From contig JAJXYI010000594.1 of the NCBI GenBank assembly GCA_021780625.1, positions 1-10,559 of the forward strand: a stretch of 10,559 nt of DNA. Reading direction: 5' to 3'. This DNA comes from a bacterium (GTDB lineage: Bacteria; Verrucomicrobiota; Verrucomicrobiae; Opitutales; Opitutaceae). Under the pieces are notes generated by a model, which saw only the letters and a program-made list of their open reading frames with translations, searched no databases and had not been told where the DNA came from. The translations under genes and the position numbers were made by a program. This document shows, in pieces, positions 1-6,266 of the stretch (position 1 is its first letter; the number at the start of each line of letters is the position of its first letter).

Positions 1-1
1 G

Positions 2-88
2 GACGAGGCGGCGCTGCGCGCCGCGTGGGCGGCGGCCCCCACGCACCGCCTCACCTGGACGCTGCTCGCGACCGGCACCGCCGATTGA
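2..88 (+). CDS. 3' end of an unidentified protein-coding gene (partial)
   Basis: The window opens inside a reading frame that ends at TGA 86-88. Twenty-eight codons are visible, and 27 of them end in G or C, which is the codon bias of the other high-GC genes here and the main reason to believe this frame. The visible C-terminus reads DEAALRAAWAAAPTHRL and then TWTLLATGTAD. I do not recognise the family. The stop codon overlaps the -35 box of the tRNA promoter, so the gene ends immediately before the tRNA transcription unit. No terminator is visible between them. Confidence 0.5.
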   Translation, partial: DEAALRAAWAAAPTHRLTWTLLATGTAD

Positions 89-113
89 CACGGCGGCGCC
101 CGCAGTGTAGAAA
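85..113 (+). promoter_or_regulatory. Promoter of tRNA-Asn
   Basis: A perfect -35 box TTGACA (85-90) is followed after exactly 17 bases by TAGAAA (108-113), which matches the TATAAT consensus at 4 of 6 positions. Transcription would start near base 120, giving a leader of roughly 27 bases before the mature tRNA at 147. The -35 box overlaps the stop codon of the upstream gene. This is consensus matching by eye; no start site is known. Confidence 0.5.
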
Positions 114-146
114 GGTTGGCCCTGACGTCGGGGGCGCTGCACGTGC

Positions 147-222
147 TCCGCAGTAGCTCAATGGTAGAGCATCCGGCTGTTAACCGGAGGGTTGGGGGTT
201 CGAGCCCCTCCTGCGGAGCCAG
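147..222 (+). tRNA. tRNA-Asn (anticodon GTT), CCA encoded
   Basis: All arms fold by hand. The acceptor stem pairs TCCGCAG (147-153) with CTGCGGA (212-218). The D arm is GCTC/GAGC (156-159 with 167-170). The anticodon arm is TCCGG/CCGGA (172-176 with 184-188) around the loop CTGTTAA, with anticodon GTT at 179-181, which reads Asn AAC/AAU codons. The T arm contains GGTTCGAGCCCC. Discriminator G is at 219, and the 3' CCA is genomically encoded at 220-222. Total length is 76 nt. No duplicate of its 3' end was seen downstream in the window, so there is no sign that the ars island integrated into this tRNA. Confidence 0.97.
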
Positions 223-370
223 TTCCTCCCCGCCGCGCCCCACTGCAGACAACCTCCGTCCGCCGCACGAGCCACCTCGGCCGCGCCTTGATCGCTGCGG
301 TCATCGTCGTCGCGACTCCAACAACAACCGGCCCGCACCGGCCGACGTGGCCGTCGCGTTGCGACGCGAG

Positions 371-425
371 AAACACAGGACCACGGTGGTCCTGCGGCCC
401 TCCGATGTGCTTTGGTTGCGGGGGC
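371..425 (-). repeat. Diverged tandem module, copy 1 (tRNA 3' end + hairpin)
   Basis: Three blocks in this stretch recur in the same order in 493-549: AAACACA (371-377), CCCTCCGAT (398-406) and the 15-base TTTGGTTGCGGGGGC (411-425). Between the first two blocks each copy has its own hairpin, unrelated in sequence to the other. Read on the minus strand, the order is a tRNA-like 3' end (GCCCCCGCAACCA), a short linker, a hairpin, and a T-rich tail (TGTGTTTC). That is the layout of a tRNA gene end with its terminator. Confidence 0.6.
376..394 (-). terminator. Terminator-like hairpin in repeat copy 1
   Basis: CAGGACCAC and GTGGTCCTG are exact inverse complements separated by one base. In practice the stem would be about 7 bp with a 5-base loop. 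On the minus strand the stem is followed by TGTTTCTCG, a weak T-rich tail, so a minus-strand terminator for the adjacent tRNA-like end is the most natural reading. No T tract follows on the plus strand. Confidence 0.4.
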
Positions 426-434
426 AGGATTTGA
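413..434 (-). pseudogene. Remnant of a tRNA 3' end, probably initiator tRNA-Met
   Basis: Read on the minus strand, these 22 bases match from memory the 3' end of bacterial initiator tRNA-Met: TCAAAT of the T loop, CCTGC of the T stem, CCCCGCA of the acceptor strand, then ACCA. An A before the ACCA is the C1-A72 mismatch feature of initiators. The match stops inside the T arm: the expected 5' T-stem strand GCAGG is replaced by a TCGGGG context, and no anticodon or D arm follows. It is therefore a fragment, not a working tRNA. A tRNA with a U1-A72 pair is an alternative parent. Confidence 0.5.
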
Positions 435-492
435 CCCCGAGGGGGCGGAAGGTCGGGGGGAGGGACCAAATCCTGCCTGCGGTCGCGGCTCG

Positions 493-549
493 AAACACAA
501 AGGGCCACACCGATCGTGTGGCCCTTCCGATAGGTTTGGTTGCGGGGGC
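493..549 (-). repeat. Diverged tandem module, copy 2 (tRNA 3' end + hairpin)
   Basis: This is the second copy of the module at 371-425. Shared blocks are AAACACA (493-499), CCCTTCCGAT (522-531) and TTTGGTTGCGGGGGC (535-549). The tRNA-like part is shorter than in copy 1: the match to a tRNA 3' end covers only about GCCCCCGCAACCA and is lost beyond base 549. The two copies lie 67 bases apart. They could be att-like scars, or copies of a tRNA tail used as a terminator cassette. Confidence 0.55.
500..526 (-). terminator. Strong terminator-like hairpin in repeat copy 2
   Basis: A perfect 11-bp stem AAGGGCCACAC (500-510) with GTGTGGCCCTT (516-526) encloses the 5-base loop CGATC. On the minus strand the stem ends in CCCTT followed by TGTGTTTCG, a moderate T-rich tail. 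A minus-strand intrinsic terminator is the best reading. No gene on the minus strand reads directly into it except the tRNA fragment, and arsC1 ends about 250 bases upstream in that direction. Confidence 0.5.
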
Positions 550-772
550 TCGCTACGGAGAAATGGACGACCTTGGCACTTTCTTTATCTCACTGTTAGT
601 CCAGTAGTTACACCGATCGACTCGCCAGGACTCGACGCAGCACCGATCCTTTCCCGTTCTGGGACACACTCCGACACCACCAATGCGCCTCAAACTCAAC
701 CTTCGATTGAACCGGCTTTCGGGGTTCTTGGGTCAATGACACCGACGTCCGTCTCGACCATCAGTCGCGGGC

Positions 773-1231
773 TCAGACTGCCGAGCCGGCCGAGCCCTCG
801 GCCTGGTGTGCTTCGACCACGGGCACCAGGCGCTCTCGGATAGCGTCCCGCACCTGACGGAAGACCTCCAGACGCTCTGCCTCGGTCCCAACGGCCTCCG
901 CCGGGTCGGGAAGACCCACGTGGACCTGCTCGCCCGAATGAGGAAAGTAAGGGCAAGCCTCACGAGCCGAGTCGCACACGGTGACGACAAGGTCCCAGCG
1001 CTGGTCGCCCAGTGCGCTGACGTGCTTCGGCGTGGCCGCCGAGATGTCGACATCGACCTCGGCCATGGCCCGCACGGCGAGGGGGTGAACCACCGCAGCG
1101 GGTATCGTCCCCGCGCTCGCGACCTCCCAGCGCTCGCCGAGGTCGTGGCGGATCCACCCTTCGGCCATCTGCGAGCGGCATGAGTTTCCCGTGCAGAGGA
1201 TCAGGACGCGCCTCCTATTTGTCTCGACCAT
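773..1231 (-). CDS. arsC: Arsenate reductase, thioredoxin-coupled LMW-phosphatase type (ArsC1)
   Basis: This 152-aa protein would reduce arsenate to arsenite in the cytoplasm using thioredoxin. The phosphatase P-loop C-X5-R is CTGNSCR, with Cys13 as nucleophile and Arg19. The two resolving cysteines are Cys86 (TVCDSAR) and Cys93 (EACPYFP), seven residues apart like Cys82/Cys89 of the plasmid pI258 enzyme. Asp109 in LPDP is the likely general acid. Length is close to or slightly above the family norm, with a charged tail. The ATG is preceded by GGGAGG at 6-7 bases. It is divergent from arsR with 77 bases between the start codons, so the arsR operator region could control both. A second arsC lies at 9428. 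Confidence 0.95.
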   Translation of the reverse strand: MVETNRRRVLILCTGNSCRSQMAEGWIRHDLGERWEVASAGTIPAAVVHPLAVRAMAEVDVDISAATPKHVSALGDQRWDLVVTVCDSAREACPYFPHSGEQVHVGLPDPAEAVGTEAERLEVFRQVRDAIRERLVPVVEAHQAEGSAGSAV

Positions 1232-1264
1232 GGTCCGCCTCCCAGGGAGCCGGAAACCACCCCC

Positions 1265-1293
1265 TTGACAACCGCCTCGAATGCTACCATATT
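1265..1293 (+). promoter_or_regulatory. arsR operon promoter
   Basis: A perfect TTGACA (1265-1270) lies 17 bases upstream of CATATT (1288-1293), which matches TATAAT at 4 of 6 positions. The predicted start near base 1300 leaves only about 9 bases before the arsR ATG at 1309, so the message would be leaderless or nearly so. The palindromic operator 1286-1302 covers the -10 box and the expected start point, a position that allows repression by blocking RNA polymerase. Confidence 0.55.
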
Positions 1294-1302
1294 TCGTATG
1301 GT
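1286..1302. promoter_or_regulatory. Probable ArsR operator (inverted repeat)
   Basis: ACCATA (1286-1291) and TATGGT (1297-1302) are perfect inverted arms around the 5-base spacer TTTCG. ArsR/SmtB repressors bind AT-rich inverted repeats overlapping their own promoter, and this one overlaps the -10 box and ends 6 bases before the arsR ATG. It lies within the arsC1-arsR divergent gap, so one dimer site could serve both directions. No second copy of the site was seen elsewhere in the window. Confidence 0.55.
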
Positions 1303-1308
1303 GACGAA

Positions 1309-1736
1309 ATGAGACCTTCGCCCCTCACCTCCGCGGTCGATACCTACAAAGCGCTCGCGCATCCGGTGCGCGTGCGGATCCTCGCCATGTTGCAGGGCGG
1401 CGAGCTATGCGTCTGCCAGCTTATCGCAATCGTCCGGCTGGCCCCCTCGACGATCTCGGCGCATCTAGTCGAACTCAAGCGCGCCGGTCTCGTGGAGGAG
1501 CGCAAGCAGGGGAAGTGGGTTCACATGCGCCTGGCCGACGGGGGCCAGGAGCGTGAAGTGCTGGCGTGCGTCTTCGCGGCGCTGGCTCGCGATCCGCAAG
1601 TGAAAGCGGACCTTGCAGTGCTCAAGAAGGTCCGCCGCGTGGAGCTCGCCGTGCTGACCCGGGCCGGCCTGGACCTCGAGCGCGTGGGGATCACGGGCTG
1701 CTGCCCGCCCGCCGCTCGTCCCAAGGAGGCCGACTC

Positions 1737-1740
<4 letters not shown>
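1309..1740 (+). CDS. arsR: ArsR/SmtB-family As(III)-responsive repressor
   Basis: This 143-aa winged-helix repressor would leave DNA when As(III) binds. The HTH core spans about residues 15-75. The metal motif ELCVCQL (Cys34, Cys36) matches the ELCVCDL signature of As(III) sensors. A further vicinal pair, Cys131-Cys132 (GCCPP), sits near the C-terminus and could supply extra thiol ligands. The frame is open upstream to 1180, but ATG 1309 was chosen because it places the promoter and operator outside the gene and gives the normal family N-terminus. No strong ribosome site is seen before it, which fits a very short leader. Its TGA overlaps the acr3-1 start by 4 bases (ATGA), so the two are translationally coupled. 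Confidence 0.93.
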
Positions 1741-2817
<1,077 letters not shown>

Positions 2818-2825
<8 letters not shown>

Positions 2826-3699
2826 ACGCGTACTGTTTGCCACCGACCTATCCAAGGCTTCGGATGTCGCCCTCGAGTGCGTTGCGGGGTGGAAGAACCT
2901 CGGCCTGTCCAAGGTCACCCTAGCCCACGTGCACAACATCCAGTATGCCGGCGGCAGCGCCGGGCTCGAGGAGCAGCTTCGGGCCGACCACACGCCCAAG
3001 CTCGAGCGCCAGGCACAGCGCCTGCGCGAGGCAGGTGTCCATGCCTCGTGGCGGCTGGAGTTCGGCGTCCCCTACCTGGAGATGGACCGGATCGCACGCG
3101 AGGAGGGCAGCGAGGTTGTGGTGCTCGGCTCCCATGGAGGCTCCTGGATCAAGGGGGTCTGGCTGGGCTCCGTCGCCGACGCAATCCTGCGCCACGTCAC
3201 CCTTCCGGTACTCGTGGTCAAGGTCAACCACTTGTTGGAGCTGCCCCCTGAGCAATGCGTCGAGGTCTGCGACTCGATGTTCGGGAAGGTCCTGCTGGCC
3301 ACGGATTTCTCCCCGGCTACCGCGGGCGCCGTGGACACGGTGCGCGCCCTGTCCCAGCGCGGTGCTGAGGTGCGCCTCGTGCACGTGCAGGAGCACTCGC
3401 GCATCTTTCCCCATCTTGCGAGCCGCCTCGAGGAATTCAACCGCGAGGACACCCGGCGACTCGAGGAGTTGGCCAACGAGCTGCGCCGCCTGGGCGCCCG
3501 CGAGGTCTCGCAGGAGGTGCGCACAGACCACGCAACCAAGGGGCTCATCGCCGCCATCCATGAGTGGCGGCCCCGCTTGGTGGTCGTCGGGCGACATGGC
3601 CGGGGTGTGCTGGCTGGCCAGCTGATCGGCTCCCTCTCACACCACGTGGCGCGCGAAAGCCCCGTGCCGGTCCTGGTGGTGCCTCACAAGGAGGCCTAG
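2818..3699 (+). CDS. Tandem universal stress protein (two UspA domains)
   Basis: This 293-aa cytoplasmic protein has two UspA-like domains, about residues 1-138 and 155-293. Each begins with a nucleotide-domain strand and Asp (LFATDLS, LLATDFS). Each ends with the ATP-binding G-X2-G-X9-G-S motif: Gly104-Gly107-Gly117-Ser118 and Gly258-Gly261-Gly271-Ser272. Both domains are therefore predicted to bind ATP. ATG 2818 overlaps the acr3-1 stop by 8 bases and has GGAGGAGGAAGG (2801-2812) just upstream inside acr3-1, so the two are translationally coupled. USPs are general stress proteins and a direct arsenic role is not established. The coupling suggests it is made in proportion to the pump and may sense energy state or protect during arsenic stress. 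Confidence 0.9.
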
Positions 3700-3704
3700 C
3701 GGCC

Positions 3705-3926
3705 ATGCCCGTGTACGAGTTCATCTGCGAGGACTGCCGCAAACCCACTGAGCTGCGGGCGACTGTCGAGGAGTACTCCAAGGGGTTGCGACCGGCGTGT
3801 CCGCACTGCGGCTCGCAGCGATTGATCCGGGTGTTCTCAGCGATCGGTCTGGCAACGGGATCAGGGTCGCGCAGCGGCGGCGCCGGCTGCGGGCCGAACG
3901 CCGGCCCGAGCTGCTGCGGTGGATGA
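3705..3926 (+). CDS. FmdB-family zinc-ribbon protein with Cys-rich C-terminal tail
   Basis: This 73-aa protein opens with the FmdB-type N-terminus MPVYEFICEDC. The zinc ribbon is formed by Cys8/Cys11 and Cys32/Cys35 (CEDC, CPHC). After about residue 50 comes a Gly/Ser-rich tail with Cys62, Cys70 and Cys71 (GCGPNAGPSCCGG). FmdB proteins were first linked to formamidase operons as putative regulators and have no firm biochemical role. The tail with a vicinal Cys pair could bind As(III), which is inference. ATG 3705 is 10 bases after AAGGAGG (3688-3694). It follows the USP gene by 5 bases and is 10 bases from the next gene, clearly one operon. Confidence 0.85.
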   Translation: MPVYEFICEDCRKPTELRATVEEYSKGLRPACPHCGSQRLIRVFSAIGLATGSGSRSGGAGCGPNAGPSCCGG

Positions 3927-3936
3927 GGAGGAAGTG

Positions 3937-4335
3937 ATGGCAACGACGGTTCCCGAAACTACAGTGACGGTCGCCGAGGCAGCCGAGGCGTTCGCCCGCG
4001 CGATCCTCGACTCGGCCGAATGGCGACGATGGAACGCTGCCCGCGAGCGCTGGGATACCGACGCAACCCTCCGCCAGGCCCAGCAGCGGCTCACAGAGCT
4101 CGCGCACAAGTTCCAGAGAGCGCGTGCGAACGGAAAGGGACTTTTCGGGCCCGACCTTGCGGAGCTGAAGCGGTTGCAGAGCGAAGTGCAGTCGTCGCCC
4201 ATGACCAGGGAGCGAGATGAGGCAGGGGCGGCGTTGGTCCAGTTCCTACAGGACACGAACCGCCTGCTCTCCGACACATTGGGCGTGGACTTCGCCGCCA
4301 ATGCTGCTCCCCCCAAGAGCGGTTGCTGCGGTTGA
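3937..4335 (+). CDS. YlbF/YmcA-family protein with C-terminal Cys-Cys
   Basis: This 132-aa protein is largely helical, with the Com_YlbF character: an N-terminal AEAFARAILDS helix, then Arg/Gln/Leu-rich helices likely to form a helical bundle (about 12-115). In Bacillus, YlbF, YmcA and YaaT form a complex acting in RNA processing and development, and C-terminal cysteines of that complex hold Fe-S clusters. Here the C-terminus is KSGCCG (Cys130, Cys131), the only cysteines in the protein. ATG 3937 is preferred over the upstream in-frame GTG 3919 because AGGAGG (3926-3931) stands 5 bases before it. It directly follows the FmdB gene. Its role in an ars operon is unknown; thiol-based sensing or binding of As(III) is a guess. 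Confidence 0.8.
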   Translation: MATTVPETTVTVAEAAEAFARAILDSAEWRRWNAARERWDTDATLRQAQQRLTELAHKFQRARANGKGLFGPDLAELKRLQSEVQSSPMTRERDEAGAALVQFLQDTNRLLSDTLGVDFAANAAPPKSGCCG

Positions 4336-4342
4336 TATCGAG

Positions 4343-4366
4343 CGCCGACTCGCAAGGATGTCGGCG
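4343..4366 (+). other. Hairpin in the ylbF-like/arsD gap
   Basis: CGCCGAC (4343-4349) and GTCGGCG (4360-4366) form a perfect 7-bp stem with a 10-base loop inside the 57-base gap before arsD. There is no T tract after it, so it is not a normal terminator. It could attenuate or stabilise the message, or simply reflect high GC. Confidence 0.3.
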
Positions 4367-4392
4367 GCCGTGGAACGGAAAGGCAAACGGTG

Positions 4393-4728
4393 ATGACACA
4401 GATCGAGATCTTCGAGCCGGCGCTGTGCTGTGCGACTGGGGTGTGCGGTCCCGAGCCGGATACGATTCTGGTGCACTTCGGTGAGGTCGTGCGCCGCGCC
4501 GAGACTGAGCTGGCCGGGCGTGTCGCCCTGACCCGCACCCTCCTGAACCAGCACCCGATGCGATTCACCCAGGTGCCGGCCGTGTTCGCCATCATCAAGA
4601 GCAAGGGGGTCAGAGCGTTGCCCGTTGTGGTCGTGAACGGGAGCGTCGCGCTGGAGGGCGGTTATCCGACCTTCGAGCAAATCGCCGCCTGGGCCACTCA
4701 CCAGCCCGGGCCGGCGGCTGGACGGTAG
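4393..4728 (+). CDS. arsD: ArsD arsenite metallochaperone
   Basis: ArsD carries As(III) bound to three cysteines and passes it to the ArsA ATPase. It is also a weak repressor in some plasmids. The 111-aa product shows the family hallmark near the N-terminus: Cys12, Cys13 and Cys18 in LCCATGVCGP, at exactly the positions known in the E. coli plasmid R773 protein. The thioredoxin-like C-terminal half ends in LPVVVVNGSVALEGGYP. No second Cys pairs occur at the C-terminus, as in many chromosomal ArsD. ATG 4393 is chosen; a GTG at 4390 is directly in frame and equally possible, with GGAAAGG (4377-4383) upstream. Its usual partner arsA is not adjacent but about 1.5 kb downstream, beyond two acr3-like reading frames. 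Confidence 0.95.
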   Translation: MTQIEIFEPALCCATGVCGPEPDTILVHFGEVVRRAETELAGRVALTRTLLNQHPMRFTQVPAVFAIIKSKGVRALPVVVVNGSVALEGGYPTFEQIAAWATHQPGPAAGR

Positions 4729-4754
4729 CAACCGAAGACAGAGGAAGCATAGCT

Positions 4755-5129
4755 ATGGCTCGACTCTCGACGCGGGACAAGGAAGAACCTCTCATTCTGG
4801 TCGGCGCTGTAGTCCTCGGTGTGCTCGTGCAGCGGCTGATTGGCCATGAGATCCCTGGGCTGATCTATGCCACGGAGATCGGAGTCTTCTTCGTCATTCT
4901 CGCGGTGATGATGCCAGTGGAGATCCGCGCCGTGGGTCGGGCTTTCGCCAAGGTCAGGCCAACGGCGGTGGTGTTGCTCGTCAACTTCGTCCTCATCCCC
5001 GTCTTCTCATGGTTGATGGTAAACATCATTCTCAAGGGCCACCCTGACTTTCAGGCAGCGCCCATGATCACGACCGACAAAGGAGCGGAGGACATGAATG
5101 AACGAACAGCGAACATCCAGTCAACTTAG
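4755..5129 (+). CDS. Truncated Acr3-like transporter (N-terminal third only)
   Basis: This 124-aa frame contains about three membrane segments (roughly residues 13-30, 40-56, 70-94) and aligns by eye with the start of the Acr3 copy at 5098: both share the spaced pattern RP-A...VN...P, then a hydrophobic run and HPDF/YPDL. The similarity stops at HPDF (about base 5052), just before TM4, so the essential TM4 Cys and TM9 Glu are missing. The last 25 residues look like read-through into the leader of the next gene, and the frame overlaps that gene by 32 bases. AGAGGAAG upstream and an intact start suggest it may still be translated. It is probably a remnant gene left when the second acr3 arrived. 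A genuine small membrane protein is less likely. Confidence 0.65.
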   Translation: MARLSTRDKEEPLILVGAVVLGVLVQRLIGHEIPGLIYATEIGVFFVILAVMMPVEIRAVGRAFAKVRPTAVVLLVNFVLIPVFSWLMVNIILKGHPDFQAAPMITTDKGAEDMNERTANIQST

Positions 5130-6141
5130 TTTCCTCGACAAGGCGTTCCCTGCGGTGATCCTGCTGTGCATGGCTGCGGGCCTTGCCTTGGGGAAGGCAG
5201 CTCCAGGCGTGGGACGCGCCCTTGAGCCTCTCATCCCATTTGGCCTCTTCCTGATGATCTACCCAACAGTGACCAAGGTGCCTTTCCAAGCCCTGCGGCG
5301 CTCTGCATTAGAAGGGCGTCCAGCAATCCTGTCCATTGCTTTGAACTACCTTGTCAACCCCTTGTTGCTCTTTGCGTTCGGATGGCTCTTCCTGCGCAAC
5401 TATCCCGACCTCTGGACAGGTCTAATCCTTCTGGGCATTGCGCCTTGTATTGGAATGGTTCTTGTATGGGCGGATTTGGGCGGCGCTGATAACCCGCTCT
5501 CTGTAAGTCTTATGGCCTGGAACAGCCTGATCCAAATCGCTTCTGTCCCCGTTTGGATTTACTTGCTCATCGGAACAAGGGTCTCGCTTCCCGTTGGGCT
5601 GATCTTGGAAAGCACCTTCCTGTATCTTGGGCTGCCTCTCATAGCGGCTTACTTCACGCGACGGGCGGTTATGAGAACGAAAGGCGAGATGTGGTTCAAG
5701 GCTTGGTTGACGCCTGTGCTGGGAAAGATTCAATTGACCGCCCTCTTAGCGACTTTGATCGTGATGTTTGCCCTCAAAGGCGAAGCCATCTTCAATGCTC
5801 CAGAATTGATTGGCTATATGATTGTGCCATTGGCACTATTTTTCGTGATGCTATTTGTTGTTGGTACGCTTTCTGCCTGCGTTGGAATGAGATTGCCGAT
5901 GGACAAATCTGTCACGGTTGGATTCCATGTAACAGGGCGAAACTTCGAGTTGTCCATCGCTTTGGCCCTCACTGCCTTTGCCGCGTCCCCCATGGTCGTG
6001 GTGTCCACTGTAATCGGGCCACTGATCGAAGTTCCTGTTATGTTGTCCTTAGCGTGGATTGGGAGACGACTTGTTGAGCGCTTTCCTTCATGCTGCGTTC
6101 GAGGCAGAGCAGAGCTCCTGGCGCAAAGTGACGGCGCCTAA
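5098..6141 (+). CDS. acr3: Acr3-family arsenite efflux permease (second copy, lower GC)
   Basis: This 347-aa protein is a complete second Acr3 with about ten membrane segments. The family residues are present: Cys117 in GIAPCIGMV (TM4) and Glu284 in GRNFELSIA (TM9). The motif LMIYPTVTKV corresponds to YPMM in copy 1. The C-terminal tail contains a vicinal pair Cys332-Cys333 (PSCCVRG). GGAGGA (5087-5092) stands 5 bases before ATG 5098. Base composition is strikingly lower than in neighbours: a hand count gives 53 G/C in 120 bases (44%) for 5761-5880, against 47 of 60 (78%) in 2641-2700 of copy 1. Codons such as TTG, ATT and GTT are frequent. This points to acquisition from a lower-GC donor. 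Confidence 0.93.
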   Translation: MNEQRTSSQLSFLDKAFPAVILLCMAAGLALGKAAPGVGRALEPLIPFGLFLMIYPTVTKVPFQALRRSALEGRPAILSIALNYLVNPLLLFAFGWLFLRNYPDLWTGLILLGIAPCIGMVLVWADLGGADNPLSVSLMAWNSLIQIASVPVWIYLLIGTRVSLPVGLILESTFLYLGLPLIAAYFTRRAVMRTKGEMWFKAWLTPVLGKIQLTALLATLIVMFALKGEAIFNAPELIGYMIVPLALFFVMLFVVGTLSACVGMRLPMDKSVTVGFHVTGRNFELSIALALTAFAASPMVVVSTVIGPLIEVPVMLSLAWIGRRLVERFPSCCVRGRAELLAQSDGA

Positions 6142-6266
6142 CAAAGGGTGGAACTTCCCATGCTCCTGCTCTTCTCCAGGGCGTTGCTTGGCCTGCGTCC
6201 ACGGCTGCAAACGGCAAGCGAGCATCTAGTGCATGAAGTCGGAGCAACACAAGGAAGGAAAGGTAG

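Larger units (their letters stand above)
223..772. other. 550-bp intergenic region without a convincing gene
   Basis: Frames on both strands were considered. Those that stay open give low-complexity Arg/Pro/Ser-rich translations typical of non-coding high-GC DNA, without a ribosome site or recognisable motif. The stretch holds two diverged copies of a tRNA-3'-end plus hairpin module (371-425 and 493-549), an inverted repeat (423-433 with 467-477), and an AT-richer segment at about 565-740 in which I see nothing identifiable. The 3' ends of tRNA-Asn (plus) and arsC1 (minus) converge here. It may be a junction between the chromosomal backbone and the arsenic island. Confidence 0.6.

Noticed and set aside
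706..737. Possible terminator for arsC1 (GAACC/GGTTC stem, 709-713 with 723-727).
   Set aside because: The stem is only 5 bp with a 9-base loop and no T tract follows on the minus strand.
751..1231. GTCTCGACCAT occurs at 751-761 and again at 1221-1231 over the arsC1 start.
   Set aside because: An 11-base match with no extension; the short frame it opens (about 21 codons) has no further similarity to arsC1.
4748..4757. Perfect palindrome CATAGCTATG over the start codon of the truncated Acr3-like frame.
   Set aside because: Only 10 bases, unlike the arsR operator sequence, and expected by chance in a window of this length.
6134..6260. GCCTAAC directly after the acr3-2 stop, resembling the 5' core of an integron attC site, which could have made the lower-GC acr3 a gene cassette.
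   Set aside because: No matching inverse core (GTTRRRY) and no long imperfect palindrome were found in the following 120 bases.
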